Shown here: positions 1 to 10,889 of the stretch, piece by piece
How positions within the stretch are numbered: position 1 is the first letter of the stretch
How the letters are laid out: every line of letters begins with the position of its first letter
From: Solanum dulcamara
Taxonomy: Eukaryota; Streptophyta; Magnoliopsida; Solanales; Solanaceae
DNA: 64,000 nucleotides
Assembly: GCF_947179165.1 (NCBI RefSeq)
Contig: NC_077242.1
Location: 51,469,097 to 51,533,096 of the forward strand
Reading direction: 5' to 3'
Made by a program: the position numbers and the translations under genes
Notes under the pieces: generated by a model
Database searches by the model: none
What the model was told of the DNA's origin: nothing
What the model saw: the letters and a program-made list of their open reading frames with translations, nothing else

Positions 1-2045
1 TAGGGGATGAACCACGATGGAGGACCACGGACTGTGGTTAGCACCACAGGATGTGAAGCCATCCATGGTGGGATTTCCCTAATACCCTTAGGAATATTTC
101 CCAAGAAAGGGTCCACGAACAACTACCATAGGCCGTTGAGACTTTCATGGACCGTGTAGTGGTCTATGATGGCCAATTCTACAGGCACCTTGCAGGACCT
201 GCACCACTGCCGCAATTCACAGGCCGTCAAGGCATCCTTGAATAAATATCATAGACTACCTTGCATGTTTTCCAAAATATTTTCTTAAGTCAAACATCAG
301 GGACCCCAGCACCGTCCGTGGTGAGCACCACAGACCATGAAGGGCCCCATGAAGTTCTTTTCATTCAGATTTTTAAGGGGGTATTTTAGTATTTTCCTAT
401 ATTTTAAATCAAAATGGTGTCATTTTGAGGGCTGAATTTTGTTATCTAAAGGCCCTAAACTCTTTCAAGACCCTATTCTTCACACGTAGACTCAAGGAAC
501 TCAAATCCTCTATTTTCAAGCTCTCCGAAGGACTTCAATCCAAGCAAGGATTTCCATTCAAGGTTTCTTCTCAAATTCTAAATTATTTCAAGCAAGGTAT
601 GTGGGGATTGATTAATGGGTTCCTTTCACCCATGAAGTCCTAAGGTTTTCTTACAGTTTCTTTTAATTTCAATTGACTATGAACCCTAGTTTTGATGAAT
701 TACATTGGGCTGATTTAATTACATTTTTAGATGTTATCAATGATCACTATATGCATGTTTTCATATGAATTGCATGATTTTAAATTGAATTATGAATGTC
801 TATGCATGAAGCTATTTCCAAAGATGAATTTATGAGTTAATCATGAGATAAATGATTTATAAAGATGGTTTTCAAGAGTCATAGCTACGATTATAATTTT
901 GAAGTTAAAATTGAGATAATGATCAGAGTTAAGATCATTAGACGTATAAAGATGGTGAAAGGACAATTCTAACCAAAGATATGGATTCTCATGAATCACC
1001 AAGTTAGATGAGTTATTTCTAAATGTTTTAAAGATGGATTGATAGGCAGTTACTATCTTTCCTTACTATGTTATGATTATGCTTTATGAGTTTCTGTTAG
1101 GATATTGACTAAGAACCGAGAGGACTTCTAAGTGGGGTTCGGTCAGATAACTCAGTTGGTTATCCAAGAGAATCCTAGTAGCAACCTAAATCTCCAAACT
1201 ACGTTACCTATGTAGTACTGCCTTTATTCCCTAGATAGTGGATCCACATTGCCCAGTTGAGTTGAGTTGATTTACATTTGGAGTATGCCCGACAAGGTAG
1301 CCTCCCCTGTTTCGATATAGGATTCATCAGCCTATCTCAACACAGGAGTCATTAAATTTTATGTAGTATCTTACATAGTCTTAGTTATCTGTTAACAGTC
1401 TTATCCCACACACGTTGAAGCTAAACTTTAAGATGTCAAGTTATGAGTTCATTATGAAGTTTTGTGATACGAATTGACCAAGGGTTTCTTATATTTTAAA
1501 ATTGCTTTAGAGATATGCTCACGTTCATTATGATTTGGTCAAGCATCTTATGGCATATAGATATGTCCTTTCATTTGTTCATGCATACCTCATATACTTA
1601 GTACATTCAAATGTACTAACGCATATCTTGTCTACATTGTCTCATAATGTAGGGACGGATGATACTCGCGATTAGCCCACTCATGGCTAGAGTTTGCTTT
1701 AGATATCTAAGATTTGGTAAGTCCTCATCCTACCGAGGACAAAACCTTATTTCATGTTTCTGTATCTTTGATATTTCTTTTAATACTAGGGTGAGATAGG
1801 AGTTTATCCTAAGCCTCCGTTAAAAGTTAAACTAGAGGCAAGGTTAGACGATGTTATGGTGTAGTCCCATTTGGATATTTATAATGCTAATTCCCCTTAG
1901 TCCCCTTCCCACTTTATACTTTCTTTGGCTTATCTTTATGTTATTCTTACCTTTTATTTGCAATTAATTCTAAGATGTCTTATGGTTGGGGTCCCTCACA
2001 TCCCGATCACCATGTTATTACTAAGCTCTAGGTCAGGTTGTTACA
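1..2045 (+). repeat. 5' LTR of element A (truncated by window start)
   Basis: This stretch aligns with 7195-9278. It begins in the palindrome-rich U3 part, with clustered CCACGG/CCGTGG motifs in about the first 350 bases, and ends in TTACA directly before the primer site. It holds no gene; the short open frame at 425-643 lies in the R/U5-like region and has no family resemblance. The LTR would be about 2.2 kb when complete, judged from the 3' copy. Confidence 0.88.
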
Positions 2046-2049
2046 AACT

Positions 2050-2061
2050 TCGTATTTGAGC
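2050..2061 (+). promoter_or_regulatory. Primer binding site of element A (degenerate)
   Basis: TCGTATTTGAGC lies four bases after the LTR end and matches the initiator tRNA-Met primer site TGGTATCAGAGC at 9 of 12 positions. The three mismatches suggest it no longer primes well. Confidence 0.7.
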
Positions 2062-2260
2062 ATAAGGTTAGAAGAGTCCTAGGGAGTCTAACATGCCACA
2101 TTAAGTAGAGTGTTATTCATTAGTATAAAGCATGCCACATGCATGGATAAGAGGCTATGAAACGTTTTAGGAAAGGTCTCACTGTTTTCATAATCTATGT
2201 CGTGCGGTAGAGTGGTTAAGTCTTTTTCCTCTAACTCTTGTTCTTTGCAATTTTTAGAAT

Positions 2261-3420
2261 ATGCCTCCATGAAGATACCTCGTTAGAAGGAATGAGGGTG
2301 AAGAGGATGAACAAGCTTCGAATGACCCTTTGAATGATCAAGTTTTTAATGCTGAGTTTTAAGAGGCCTTTCAAGTACTTGGTCAAGCTGGTCAAGTAAA
2401 TCATGAGATGGTTTCTCTCGTAAATCTAAATTCTAGCACGACTGCAAAAAGGGTTCGTTACTTTATGGTGATGAATCCTTTGGAGTATTGAGGTTCTAAA
2501 GTTGATGAGGATCTCCAAGAGTTTATAGATAGAATCTATAAGATTGTTGAGTTTATGGAGGTTAGCCCAGTTGAATGGGCGGAGTTGGCAACATACCAAT
2601 TAAGGGGTGTTGCTCAAATTTGGTTCGATCAATGAAAAAGTGAGAGTCCTAGAGAGGCAAAGCCCGTGACTTAGGATGAGTTCAAGGGAGTGTTTCTTGA
2701 TTGCTTTTTCCTACTAGAGTTGAGGGAGGCCAAGGTACAAGAGTTTATCAACCTCAGGAAAGGTGGTAAGAGTGGGAGGGAGTATGCCCTCAAGTTTTCT
2801 TAATTGTTAAAATATACTCCATTCATGGTTGCCGACTCAAGAGCTCGTATGAGCAAGTTTTTATCGGGTGTGTAAGATATGGTTGCACCAGAGTGAAAAA
2901 TGGATAAGTTAATCTTGGAGATGGATATATCTAGACTCATGACCTATGCAGAGAAAGTGGAGAGTGAGAAGCTTAAGGTGACAAATAGGGAGTCAAAGAG
3001 GCGAAGGACTGATGATGGTGAGTTTTCCTGTGCGTAGTCTTGAAGTGGAGGACGTTTTCATTTTTGCCAAAAGTACTCCGTCCAAGGGTCTTCTAATGCT
3101 ACTAGTCCAACGTTTGACAGAGATAGGGTGACCAACCCTAAACATCAATTAGGTGCTCCTATAGGCCAAGTTACTCCCACATACAAGAAGTGTGGCAGGA
3201 GCTACAAGGGTGAATGTCTAGACAGGTTGAATATGTGCTACCGGTATGGTAAGATGGGTCATCATGGTAAGGAATGCAAGGTCAAAGATGCACGTCCTCA
3301 AGGCCAAGTTGCTCAAGGTGGAAAAGGGCAAAACAAGGGTGGTTAACGTAATAATAGATTCTATGCTCTCCATGGTAGGTAAGAGGTGGAAGAGGCGCTC
3401 GATATTGTTACCTGTATATT
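2261..3420 (+). pseudogene. gag of element A, broken
   Basis: Gag forms the virus-like particle and binds the element RNA. The start ATG is followed by a Pro-rich N-terminus typical of this family. A Retrotrans_gag region is readable as IWFDQ near 2620 and FFLLELREAKVQEF near 2710. A zinc-knuckle region follows in the open stretch 3128-3346: KKCGRSYKGECLDRLNMCYRYGKMGHHGKEC. In the CX2CX4HX4C knuckle the second Cys is Tyr (CYRY), so it probably cannot hold zinc. Stops interrupt the frame throughout, for example shortly after the N-terminus, so no full Gag can be made. Protease follows without a clear boundary. Confidence 0.8.
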
Positions 3421-3840
3421 ACGGGCTTTCACTATGATGTTTATGCTTTGCTAGATCCGGGTGTAATTTTTTTTTGTTTTCCTTTATGTGTCCATGAGAT
3501 TTGATGTTAGTCCCGAGACATTATTAGATCCTTTCTCTGATTATACGCTTGTAGGTGCGTCGGTTGTGGTTAAAAGAGTCTATAGAAGTTGTCCGATTAG
3601 ACGTTTCCATAAAGTTACCTTATATGATCTAGTTGAGCTTGAGATGACCAATTTAGATATCATCCTTGGGATGGATTGGATATATGCATGTTATGCTTCT
3701 ATTAATTATAGAACTCGAGTGGTTAAGTTCCAATTCCCAAATGAGACGGTCCTAGAATGGAAGGGTAACACCTCCATGTTTAAAGGTTGGTTTATTTCGT
3801 GCCTTTAATCTCAGAAGATGATTTCCAAGGGTTGTATTTA
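3421..3840 (+). pseudogene. Protease region of element A
   Basis: Aspartic protease that would cut the Gag-Pol precursor. The active-site region reads YDVYALLDPGV, the D-P-G form I recall for this clade, but the residues after it are scrambled (FFCF instead of LSFV), probably by a slippage in the T-run near 3468-3480. The second half is open from 3488 to 3808 and contains DIILGMDWIYACYASI, the conserved ILGMDWL block, then the linker leading to RT. The reading frame stops before RT. Confidence 0.78.
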
Positions 3841-4665
3841 TCATCTTGTAAGGGTTAGAGATAAGAATTCCGAAGCCCTTATCTTAGAGTCGGTCCTTAT
3901 TGTAAATGATTTTTAGGACGTGTTTCCTAATGATTTACTCGGTGCCCCTCCCAAAATGGAGATTGATTTTGGTATAGACCTTCTTTCGGATACTCAACCT
4001 ATTGCCATTCCTCCTTATCGGATGGCTCCGGTGGAGTAAAAGTAGTTAAAGATTTGTTAGACAAGGGTTTCATTAGGTAAAGTATCTCTCCATTGGGTGC
4101 TCCCCTATTATTTGTTAAAAAAAGGATGGTTTACTAAGTATGTGCATTGATTATCGGAAATTGGATAAGGTAACAATCAAGAAAAGGTATCCACTTCATA
4201 GAAGAGATGACTTGTTTGATCAGTTGCAAGGACAAATTACTTCTTTAAAATAGACCTTCGTTCCAAGTATCAATAATTCAGGGTGAGGGAGTGCGACATT
4301 CCCAAAATGGCATTTTGGACAAGGTATGTCCTTTATGAGTTTCTAGTCATGTCGTTTAGTTAGACCAATGCTCCCGCACCTTTCATGGAATTTATGAATA
4401 GGGTTTTCAAACAATACCTAGATATGTTTGTAATTGTATTCATCGATGATATTTTGGTTTACTCTCGAAATAAAGAAGAGCATGAAAGTCATTTGAGGAT
4501 CATGTTGCAAACCCTAAAAGACAAATAATTATTGGCAAATTTCATCAAATGTGAGTTTTGGTTAAGGGAGATCGCTTTCCTTGGTCACATTATGTCAGGT
4601 GAAGGGATTATGGTTGATCATAAGAAAACCAAAGCGGTCAAGAATTGGCTTAGACCATATCTCCT
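3841..4665 (+). pseudogene. Reverse transcriptase of element A, multiply frameshifted
   Basis: RT would copy the element RNA to DNA. Only fragments in different frames remain. The N-terminal linker ([17 protein letters not shown]) lies near 3950, DDLFDQLQG near 4208, and the catalytic box [13 protein letters not shown] near 4430-4465. The FIDD motif takes the place of YVDD and keeps both catalytic Asp. Several single-base shifts and stops lie between 4020 and 4420. The last part of the palm/thumb runs into the longer open frame that follows. Confidence 0.78.
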
Positions 4666-5259
4666 TTGGATAATAGGAGTTTCTTGGGGCTAGCCGGATA
4701 CTATAGGAGATTTATTGAAAGATTTTTATCAATCTCGTCACCTTTGACCAAGTTTACTCAAAAGAAGGTAAAGCTCCAATGGTCAGAAGAATGTGAAAGG
4801 AGTTTCCTAGAATTGAAGGATCGTCTCACTACTACTCATATCTTAACCTTGCCAGAAGAGTTCGATGGTTTCATGGTATATTGTGATGCTTCAAGGGTTG
4901 GTATTAGTTGTGTACTGATGCAACATGGTAAGGTAATAGCTTATGCTTCTAGGCAACTAAAGGTGCATGAACGGAACTATCCAACCCATGATCTTGAACT
5001 AGCGGCTGTTGTGTTTGCTTTGAAAATTTGGAGACAATCTCTTTATGGTGTCCATATGGATGTGTTCACCAACCACAAGAGTTTACAATATGTGTTTAAG
5101 CAAAATGATTTGAACCTTTGCCAAAGGATATGGCTTGAGTTGTTGAAGGATTATGATATAAGTATGTTGTATCATCTAGGGAAGGCAAATGTGGTTGCCG
5201 ATGCACTAAGTAGGTTGTCCATGAGTAGTGTGGCACATGTTGAGGAAGATAAGAAATAA
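4666..5259 (+). pseudogene. RT C-terminus plus RNase H of element A (longest open stretch)
   Basis: A 197-residue open segment within pol. It starts with the RT connection block [15 protein letters not shown] and continues into RNase H, which removes RNA from the RNA-DNA hybrid: [10 protein letters not shown] near residue 69, the [15 protein letters not shown] helix, [10 protein letters not shown], and the closing [14 protein letters not shown] block with its Asp. The RNase H part looks structurally complete. It has no start of its own: the first Met is an internal residue, and expression would depend on the broken upstream frame. Confidence 0.85.
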
Positions 5260-6590
5260 TTGATTAAAGATGTTCATAGATTGGTACATTTCGATGTGCA
5301 TTTGGTCTATTCCAATGATGGAGATGTTCTGGTTCGTAATGGTTAGAAATTATCTCTTGTAGTGGATGTTAAGGGCAAGCAAGACCAAGATCCAATATTG
5401 GTTGAGTTAAAGAGATCAGTTTTCAAAAAAGCCATTGAGACTTTCTCCTAAAGGGGAGATGGTGTGCTATGTTACCAAGGTCATTTGTGTGTACCTAATG
5501 TTGATGGGTTAAGAGAGTTGATATTAAATAAGGCCCATAGTTCCTAATACTCGATTCATCTGGGTTCCACCAAGATGTATAATGATTTGAGAGAAGTGTA
5601 TTGGTGAAATGGAATAAACAAGGACATAGAGGAATTTATATCTATGTGTCCAAATTGCCAATAAGTTAAAGTTGAGCATCAAAGACCGGAGAGTCTAGCC
5701 AAAGAGATTGAGATTCCTACTTGGAAGTGGGAAGATGTGAATATGGATTTTATAACAGGTTTGCCTCGTACTAAGAAGCAACATGATTTTATTTGGTTTG
5801 TTGTAGATCGAATGACCAAGTCATCTCATTTTCTATTGGTTAAGACTTTCTATGGTGCCAAAGATTATGCTAAGTTTTATGTTCGTGAGTTGGTAAGAAT
5901 TCATGGTGTAACTTTATCCATCATATCTTATTAAGGTACATAATTTATTTCACACTTTTGGAGTCATTTCAAAAGGGTCTCGGTAGAAAGGTTAAGTTAA
6001 GTACCGCTTTTCACCCTCAAACTGACGATTAAGCCGAAATAATGATCTAAACTTTAGAGGATATGTAAAGGGAGTGTGTTATTGATTTTAAAGGGAGTTG
6101 GGATGAATATTTGCCATTGATTGAGATTCCCTATAATAATAATTATCACTCTAGAACCCAAATGGCTCCTTTCGAAGCATTGTATGGTAGAAGATGTAGG
6201 TCCCTGGTGGGATGATTTGAAGTTGGTGAGATAGTCATGATTGGTAAGTATTCGGTTATTGATGCTATGGAGAAGGTAAAACTCATAAGGGAGAGGTTGA
6301 AGACGGCTCAAAGTCATCAAAAGTCCTATTCCAATGTTGAAAAAAAAGAGCTTGAATTTGAAGTGGATGATTGGGTCTATCTGAAGGTTTAACCTAGGAA
6401 GGGTGTAATGCATTTTGTAAAGAAGGGGAAATTGAGTCCTAGGTACGTTGTACCTTACAAAATATTGAGACATGTTGGCAATGTGGCTTCTGAGTTAGAT
6501 TTTCCACTTGAGTTAGTTATGGTTCACCCGGTTTTTCATGTGTCTATGTTGAGGAAGTTCGTGGGTGATCCAAACTCCATTTGCCAATAA
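5260..6590 (+). pseudogene. Integrase of element A, broken
   Basis: Integrase inserts the DNA copy into the genome. The N-terminal zinc domain is visible near 5550-5665 (IHLGSTKMYNDL ... CPNCQ; the two Cys are kept). The catalytic core starts with VNMDFITGLP at 5737, followed by WFVVDRMTKS. A stop at 5932 falls just where the second catalytic Asp region should lie, and the segment after it is shifted and scrambled. Later blocks are clear: YNNNYHS near 6135, PFEALYGRRC near 6170, DDWVYLKV near 6370, and in the open frame 6408-6590 [14 protein letters not shown] and [17 protein letters not shown]. It is inactive as written. Confidence 0.82.
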
Positions 6591-6790
6591 AAGATTTAAG
6601 TGTTGAGGAGAATTTGACTTATGAAGAAGTTCCGGTGGAAATTTTAGACCGACAAGTTAAGAAATTAAGGAACAAAGAAATTGCGTCTGTCAAAGTGTTA
6701 TGGAGGAATCAACAAATAGGAAATGTTACTTAGGAGGCAGAGGCAGATATGATGAAACGATGCCTGTACCTCTTACCCTCCACTCAGTCC
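6591..6790 (+). pseudogene. Chromodomain-like tail of element A pol
   Basis: After integrase the frame reads LTYEEVPVEILDRQVKKLRN, then SVKVLWRNQQ and a degraded WEAEADMM block. This is the chromodomain-like C-terminus found in plant chromoviruses, thought to steer insertion to heterochromatin. A stop replaces the Trp in the WEAE block. Confidence 0.75.
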
Positions 6791-7026
6791 TAAAGTAGTA
6801 AGTTTTTTATTAGATCTAGTTGAACTCTTATGTATTCAATTCCTCCTATGTCATTCATATGCATGCATGTTCATAAAAAGTTGATTTCAAAGTTGCGACT
6901 TTATATTAAGTTGAAGTTTTCATGTTCCATGCATTATAAGATGTCATCATTTTCATGTTAGGTTGCTAGTCCTCAGGCCATGTCCCTTTTAATTCCAATG
7001 ATTGTCATTTGCGGATGAATGTTCTC

Positions 7027-7036
7027 AAGGGGGAGA
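7027..7036 (+). promoter_or_regulatory. Polypurine tract of element A
   Basis: AAGGGGGAGA lies three bases before the 3' LTR and is identical in elements B and C. It primes plus-strand DNA synthesis. Confidence 0.85.
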
Positions 7037-7039
7037 TAT

Positions 7040-9278
7040 TGGAAGACCCCAAAAAATGGAAAGGTCCTAAACCAAGAACTAAAGGGTGAATTTTTTAGAA
7101 AGTGCAAAAATTGGCACCAGGAGCTAGCCATGGAAGCCTTCACGAGCTGTGGTAATCATCACGGACCATGATAAGCAACTGTGGTAGAGATTTAGAGGCT
7201 CGGACTGCAGGGGACGAACCACGATGGAGGACCATGGTAAGCACCATGGGCCGTGAAGCCCTCTATGGTGAGCCCTCCCCAAGACCCTCAGGAATTTTTC
7301 CCAAGACAAGGTCCACGGATGACCACCAAGAGCCATGGAGACTTTCACGGACCATGTAGTGGTCCGTGATGGCCATTTCTATAGGAACCCTGCAGAACTT
7401 GCACCACGACCGCATTTCATGGGCCATGATAAGGTTCACGGACCGTCAAGGCATCCGTGAAGAAACTTCATAGACTACCCTGTAAGTTTTCCAAAATCTT
7501 TTCTCAAGTCAAATACCACGGGACCCCACCACGGGCGTGGTGAGCACCACGGACCGTGAAGGTCCCCCGTGAAGTTCTTTCCAGCCAGATTTTTTAAGGG
7601 AGTATTTTAGTCTTTTCCTATGTTTTAAATAAAAATAATGTCATTTTGAGGACTGAATTTTGTTATCTAAAGTCCGTAAACTCTTTCAAGACCTAATTCT
7701 TCACACCTAGACTCAAGGCACTCAAATCATCTCTTCTAAAGCTCTCCCAAGGACTTCAAGCCAAGCTAGGGTTTCCAAATTTCATTTCTCAAATTCTAAG
7801 TGATTTCAAGCAAAGTATGTGGGGATTGATTCATCGGTTCTTTTCACCCATGAAGTCCCAAGGTTTTCTCAAAGTTTCTTTCAATTTCAATTGATTATTA
7901 ACCCTAGTTTTGATGAATTGCATTGGGTTGATTTAATTCTATTTTTAGATGTTATCAATGATCATTATATGCATGTTTTCATATGAATTGCATGATTGTA
8001 AGTTGAATTATGAATGCCCATGCATGAAGCTATTTCCAAAGATAAATTTATGAGTTAATCATGAGATAAATGATTTATAAAGTTGGTTTTCAAGAGTTAT
8101 AGCTGAGATTATGATTTTGAAGGTAAAATTGAGATAATGATCATAGTTAAGATCATTAGATGTTTAAAGATGGTGAAAATACAATTCACACCAAAGATAT
8201 GGATTATCATGAATCACCAAGTTAGATGTCTAATCCTAAATATGTTAAATATGGATTAATAGGCAGTTACTATCTATCCTTACTATGTTATGATTATGTT
8301 TTATGAGCTTCCATTGAGATATTGACTAAGCATCGAGAGGACTTCTAGATGGGGTTCGGTCGGATAATGCAGTTGTTTATCCAATGCAATCCTAGTAGCA
8401 ACCTAAAGTCCAAACTATGTTGCCCACATAGGATTGCCTTCATGTCCTAGCTAGTAGATCCACATAGCCCAATTTAGTTGAGCTGAGTTATATTTGGAGT
8501 ATGCCCTGACAATGTAGCTTCTCTAGTTTCGATGCAAGAGTCATCGACATATTTTAATGTAGGAGTCATTGGATTTTATGTCGTAGCTCACATTTTCTTA
8601 GTTGTCAATTAACAATATTATCCTACACAAGTTGAAACTAAACTTTAAGATATCATGTTATGAGTTTATGATAAAGTTTTGTGATATGCATTGACCAAGG
8701 GTTTTGTATGTTTTAAAATTGTTTTAGAGCTATGCACCTACTCATTATGATTTGGTCATGCATCTTATGGCATATTGATATGTCCTTTCATTTTTTATGA
8801 ATACCTCATATACTTAATACATACAAATGTACTAATACATATCTTTCCTACATTGTCTCATAATGTAGGGACGGAGGACAATCACGATTACCCCGCTCTT
8901 GGCAAGAGTTTGCTTTAGAGTTCTGAGAGTTGGTGAGTCCTCATTATACCGAGGAAAAGACCTTATTTCATGTTTCTGTTGCTTAGACATTTCTTTTATT
9001 GCTAGGGTGAGCTAGGAGTTTATCCAAATCTCCCATCAAAATTTAAACTAGAGGCATGGTTAGACGATGTTATGGTGTAGTACAATTTGGACGTTTATAA
9101 CGTTGATTCCCCTTAGTCCCCTTCTCACTTTATGCTTTCTTCGATTTATCTTTATGTTATTCTTACCTTTTGTATGAAATGAATGCTAAGATATCTTATG
9201 ATTGTGGTCTTTCGCATTTCGATCGTCGTGTTGTGGGGACTAATAAACATCCAAATCGGACTAGATTAGGTCGTTACA
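7040..9278 (+). repeat. 3' LTR of element A
   Basis: Starts TGGAAGACCCC (family form TGTAAGACCC) right after the polypurine tract and ends GTCGTTACA. It is about 2.24 kb. The first 550 bases are rich in CCACGG/CCGTGG dyads, including a perfect hairpin at 7536-7551. The rest matches the 5' LTR. It holds no gene. Confidence 0.88.
7536..7551. repeat. Perfect hairpin in the U3 of element A 3' LTR
   Basis: CGTGGTG-AG-CACCACG. One of many CCACGG/CCGTGG dyads in the first 550 bases of the LTRs of A, B and C; the 5' LTR has an almost identical copy at 317-331. Confidence 0.88.
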
Positions 9279-9302
9279 GCAACCTAGATCGGGTCATTAC
9301 AG
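9256..9302 (+). repeat. 23-bp tandem duplication at the 3' end of element A
   Basis: The last 18 bases of the LTR plus GCAAC occur twice in a row with three differences, so the LTR end TTACA appears at 9278 and again near 9301. GCAAC may be the target duplication copied along with the LTR end. Confidence 0.65.
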
Positions 9303-10575
9303 CAACCTACGGTGGCACCTAGTTATGGGATAAGAGACTTTTATAAGGACCCCATATTTCGATTTCCCACCTCAAGTCCACATTCAATGCTAAACCCCAC
9401 CTCAAGTCCACATTCAATGCTAAGTCAAATCCCACAGAATACATACATAGCATGAAAATCGTAATGGACATATATCATAGTCATGATCATAGGTTTGAAA
9501 TAATATAATAGCTCATTTTTATAAAATAAGTGCAATTTGAGTATTGTCTTTCCACATTACAAAACATACATACATAGTCATAATTCATACTTGGAAATAG
9601 GGTAAAATATGAATGCATGATCAATTGACTTGAAAATCATGAAATTGACTTGAAAACTTGCATAGACATATACTTTCTCTCAAACCATACATACATCATA
9701 AAGATAATATCATTTGAAAGTATAATTGAAAATATCAAATAATTTACATTATGAACCCTAGAGATCAATATAGGAGAATTCATGAAAAAAATCTTCAATT
9801 TAATGCAATAACTATCAATTTATATCAAAATAGACTCATAATTAGAATTCATGCAATTGGAATAGAGATCATAAAACTCAGAAAATTACATACTTAAATT
9901 TAATAGAAAATTTGAGAAATTGATTGGACTTCATGGATGAAAGAATCCATGAATAAATACCCACATACCTTGAGTGAAAAGACCAAAGAATTTGGGAGAA
10001 TTTGATTGTTTTAATGTAGAGCTAGAGTGAATTTCTTGGAGTTCTTCAATGGAGTCCTTGAGAACTTTTGTAGAGAGAGAAATATTTGAGTAGCTGTCTT
10101 GTAGAAGAATAAATGAAATTAAGGGTTTAGGGTAGTTTATAGAGTTGAATTAGACCTTAAAAACGTCTAGGTTCATTAACTAACAATTAGAGAAAAGTCT
10201 AAAGTGCCCTTACCTAAAAACTGAATTCGAACAAAAATTTCTTGCCCGAGTCCGCGACGCAGAGCTTCTCCCAGATAGGCCAATTTTTAGCGAAAGAGAT
10301 TTTGGCCAGATTTTGACTCGAGAAAAAATTACACTAACCAGAAACAAGTGGAATTGTGGAGCTTCCGCGCACCTCACTATTTTGTGTCATTTTTGACAAA
10401 ATTCATCTTTCGATACACGAGTCCTAAAAATCCAACGAAACTATTTTCCTGTAGGTTTTGACCCCCTGATAAATATTTCTGACTCGAAATTCCCAAAAAG
10501 AATAAGTATAATGAGTTACACAAATGGCCTATTCCCAAGGCATTCTTAAGGCACTTATGAGCATTTTTAGGAATG
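9303..10575 (-). repeat. Partial LTR (family F, minus), interrupted by element A
   Basis: Reading on the minus strand it begins TGTAACATTCC at 10575 and runs to the element A junction. It matches the plus-strand LTR that starts at 10890 with the same bases. Shared blocks include the GTCCGCGAC-rich U3, the stretch that mirrors 11160-11280, and the AGGTGGGG/TTGACTTAGCA block. Its U5 end lies left of element A, outside the window. No gene; an open frame at 10377-10655 is inside U3 and has no recognisable domain. Confidence 0.75.
9364..9422. repeat. Short direct duplication inside the family F LTR
   Basis: The block CCCACCTCAAGTCCACATTC with its following AATGCTAA is present twice in tandem, about 32 bases apart. 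Related LTRs (for example near 56360 and 59775) have it once, so it is a copy-specific duplication. Confidence 0.8.
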
Positions 10576-10889
10576 TTACATAAGAAGTATGGACATAGGA
10601 TGCATGACCAATGTAATAAAAAGTATAGATAAGACTTAAAGCTTTTGAAAATCATGTTGAAACCATGTGGTCAATGCATCATAGACATCATAGTAAAACT
10701 TACATCATTCATATAACTTGTTAGAGATAACACTTTTCACCGACATCTAAAACCATGCGAGCTATAACATCGAATCTAATGCAAGTCCCACATTGAGAAC
10801 AGAGAGGCTACTTGACAAGGTAGTCTCTATGAGAGCATCATGAACATCATAAGCTATATGTTGATTCACTAGTTATGTCATAAAGGCAT
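10576..10889 (-). repeat. Fragment of element D 3' LTR between two opposed family F LTRs
   Basis: This stretch aligns closely with 62562-62853 inside the 5' LTR of element D, in the same orientation (shared blocks around GGACATA.GATGCATGACCA and TTACATCATTCATATAACTTG). It is therefore the leftmost surviving part of the 3' LTR of D. Both edges are LTR termini of family F, so F copies have replaced or split the neighbouring D sequence. No gene. Confidence 0.75.

Larger units (their letters stand above)
1..9278 (+). mobile_element. Element A: Ty3/Gypsy chromovirus (Tekay-like), left end outside window
   Basis: A nearly complete LTR retrotransposon in the plus direction: truncated 5' LTR, degenerate tRNA-Met primer site, gag, protease, RT, RNase H, integrase, chromodomain-like tail, polypurine tract and full 3' LTR. 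The domain order PR-RT-RH-IN is that of Ty3/Gypsy, and the tail after integrase places it in the chromoviruses. The two LTRs align from base 1 of the window (matching about 7195) with many point differences, so the copy is old. All reading frames carry stops. It ends inside a minus-strand LTR of another family (9303-10575). The 5' target duplication lies outside the window and cannot be checked. Confidence 0.9.

Noticed and set aside
6054..6473. Minus-strand frame of 139 codons
   Set aside because: Antisense to the clear integrase sequence of element A.
7124..7359. Open frames on both strands in the U3 of element A
   Set aside because: They follow the CCACGG/CCGTGG dyad repeats, which are Gly/Pro/Trp-rich in translation; similar frames recur in B and C LTRs without conservation.
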